Assembly (NCBI GenBank): GCA_003695455.1
Contig: RFJF01000891.1
Location: 1-5,342 of the forward strand
DNA from: Chloroflexota bacterium
GTDB lineage: Bacteria; Chloroflexota; Anaerolineae; 4572-78; J111
Length of the DNA: 5,342 nt
Direction: 5' to 3'
Position 1 is the stretch's first letter. The number at the start of each line of letters is the position of its first letter. The notes beneath the pieces are model-generated. The model was not told the DNA's origin. It saw only the letters and a list, made by a program, of their open reading frames with translations, and searched no databases. This document shows, in pieces, positions 5,251 to 5,342 of this stretch. The position numbers and the translations under genes were made by a program.

Positions 5251-5342
5251 TTAGCTTTGGCCGCCGCCGGAGTTACCACCACCGGAGTTACCACCACCGG
5301 AGTTGCCGCCGCCGGAGTTGCCACCGCCGGAGTTGCCACCGC
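5251..5342 (-). CDS. 3' end of a gene whose product ends in GGGNS repeats (partial)
   Basis: Only the last 29 codons and stop (TAA at 5251-5253) are in the window; the 5' part lies beyond the right edge. The visible residues are GGNS, then GGGNS four times, then the terminal GGGQS. Reading in one open frame, use of Gly/Asn/Ser codons with synonymous GGC/GGT variation, and a stop right after a variant last unit all support a genuine coding end, not random repeat DNA. A Gly-rich, Ser/Asn-bearing tail should be flexible and disordered, like a linker or exposed C-terminus. The function of the protein cannot be judged from this fragment. No terminator-like T tract follows directly; the hairpin at 5152-5194 is the nearest candidate. 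Confidence 0.75.
   Translation of the reverse strand, partial: GGNSGGGNSGGGNSGGGNSGGGNSGGGQS
5254..5342 (-). repeat. 15-bp in-frame tandem repeat encoding GGGNS
   Basis: There are five full 15-base units (5254-5268, 5269-5283, 5284-5298, 5299-5313, 5314-5328) and a partial sixth running off the window. The units at 5269-5283 and 5284-5298 are identical (GGT three times, AAC, TCC on the coding strand), and the others differ only at third positions except the last unit (CAA AGC). Being a multiple of three, copy-number change would alter tail length without shifting frame. Confidence 0.9.

Noticed and set aside
1..5342. Defence system, CRISPR, mobile element or biosynthetic cluster
   Set aside because: No nuclease, transposase, integrase, repeat-spacer pattern or biosynthetic enzyme is present in the window.

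Overview
This looks like ordinary chromosomal bacterial DNA of moderate GC content. Coding density is high, and there are no transposases, integrases, tRNAs, rRNAs or CRISPR repeats. The gene content (an Rv2613c-type HIT protein, a one-domain biotin ligase, HflX with a Gly-rich linker, and a secreted protein built of beta-sandwich repeats) would fit a Chloroflexota (Anaerolineae-like) bacterium. That placement is an impression from protein style; no marker gene here fixes it.

Layout. A rho-independent terminator (1-27) closes a + strand unit lying to the left. A HIT-family nucleotide hydrolase/phosphorylase gene (68-580, -) and a biotin-protein ligase gene, birA (698-1543, +), are divergent and share a 117-base promoter region. 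A good sigma70-type promoter (1556-1584) then drives hflX (about 1630-2961, +), a ribosome-associated GTPase, followed 19 bases later by a 59-codon gene for a two-helix membrane protein (2981-3160). A perfect 15-bp bidirectional terminator (3210-3245) separates this unit from a convergent - strand pair. That pair reads from a promoter at 4970-4997: a 96-aa Cys/His-rich protein of unknown function (4660-4950), then a 452-aa exported protein with two tandem beta-sandwich repeats and a separate C-terminal domain (3261-4619). A roughly 300-base AT-rich non-coding region with a strong hairpin follows. The window ends inside the 3' end of a - strand gene whose product finishes in GGGNS pentapeptide repeats (5251-5342).

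How the genes relate. The HIT, BirA and HflX genes are housekeeping functions (Ap4A-type dinucleotide turnover, biotinylation of acyl-CoA carboxylases, rescue or splitting of stalled ribosomes) and need not work together. The hflX/small-membrane-protein pair and the Cys/His-protein/exported-protein pair look like two-gene operons by spacing.

I see no convincing new multi-gene system. The points most worth following up are the hflX start, which appears to be a non-standard AUU or AUA codon placed by the promoter and Shine-Dalgarno site; the small membrane protein behind hflX; the GGGNS tail; and a possible short RNA ending in the 5152-5194 hairpin.
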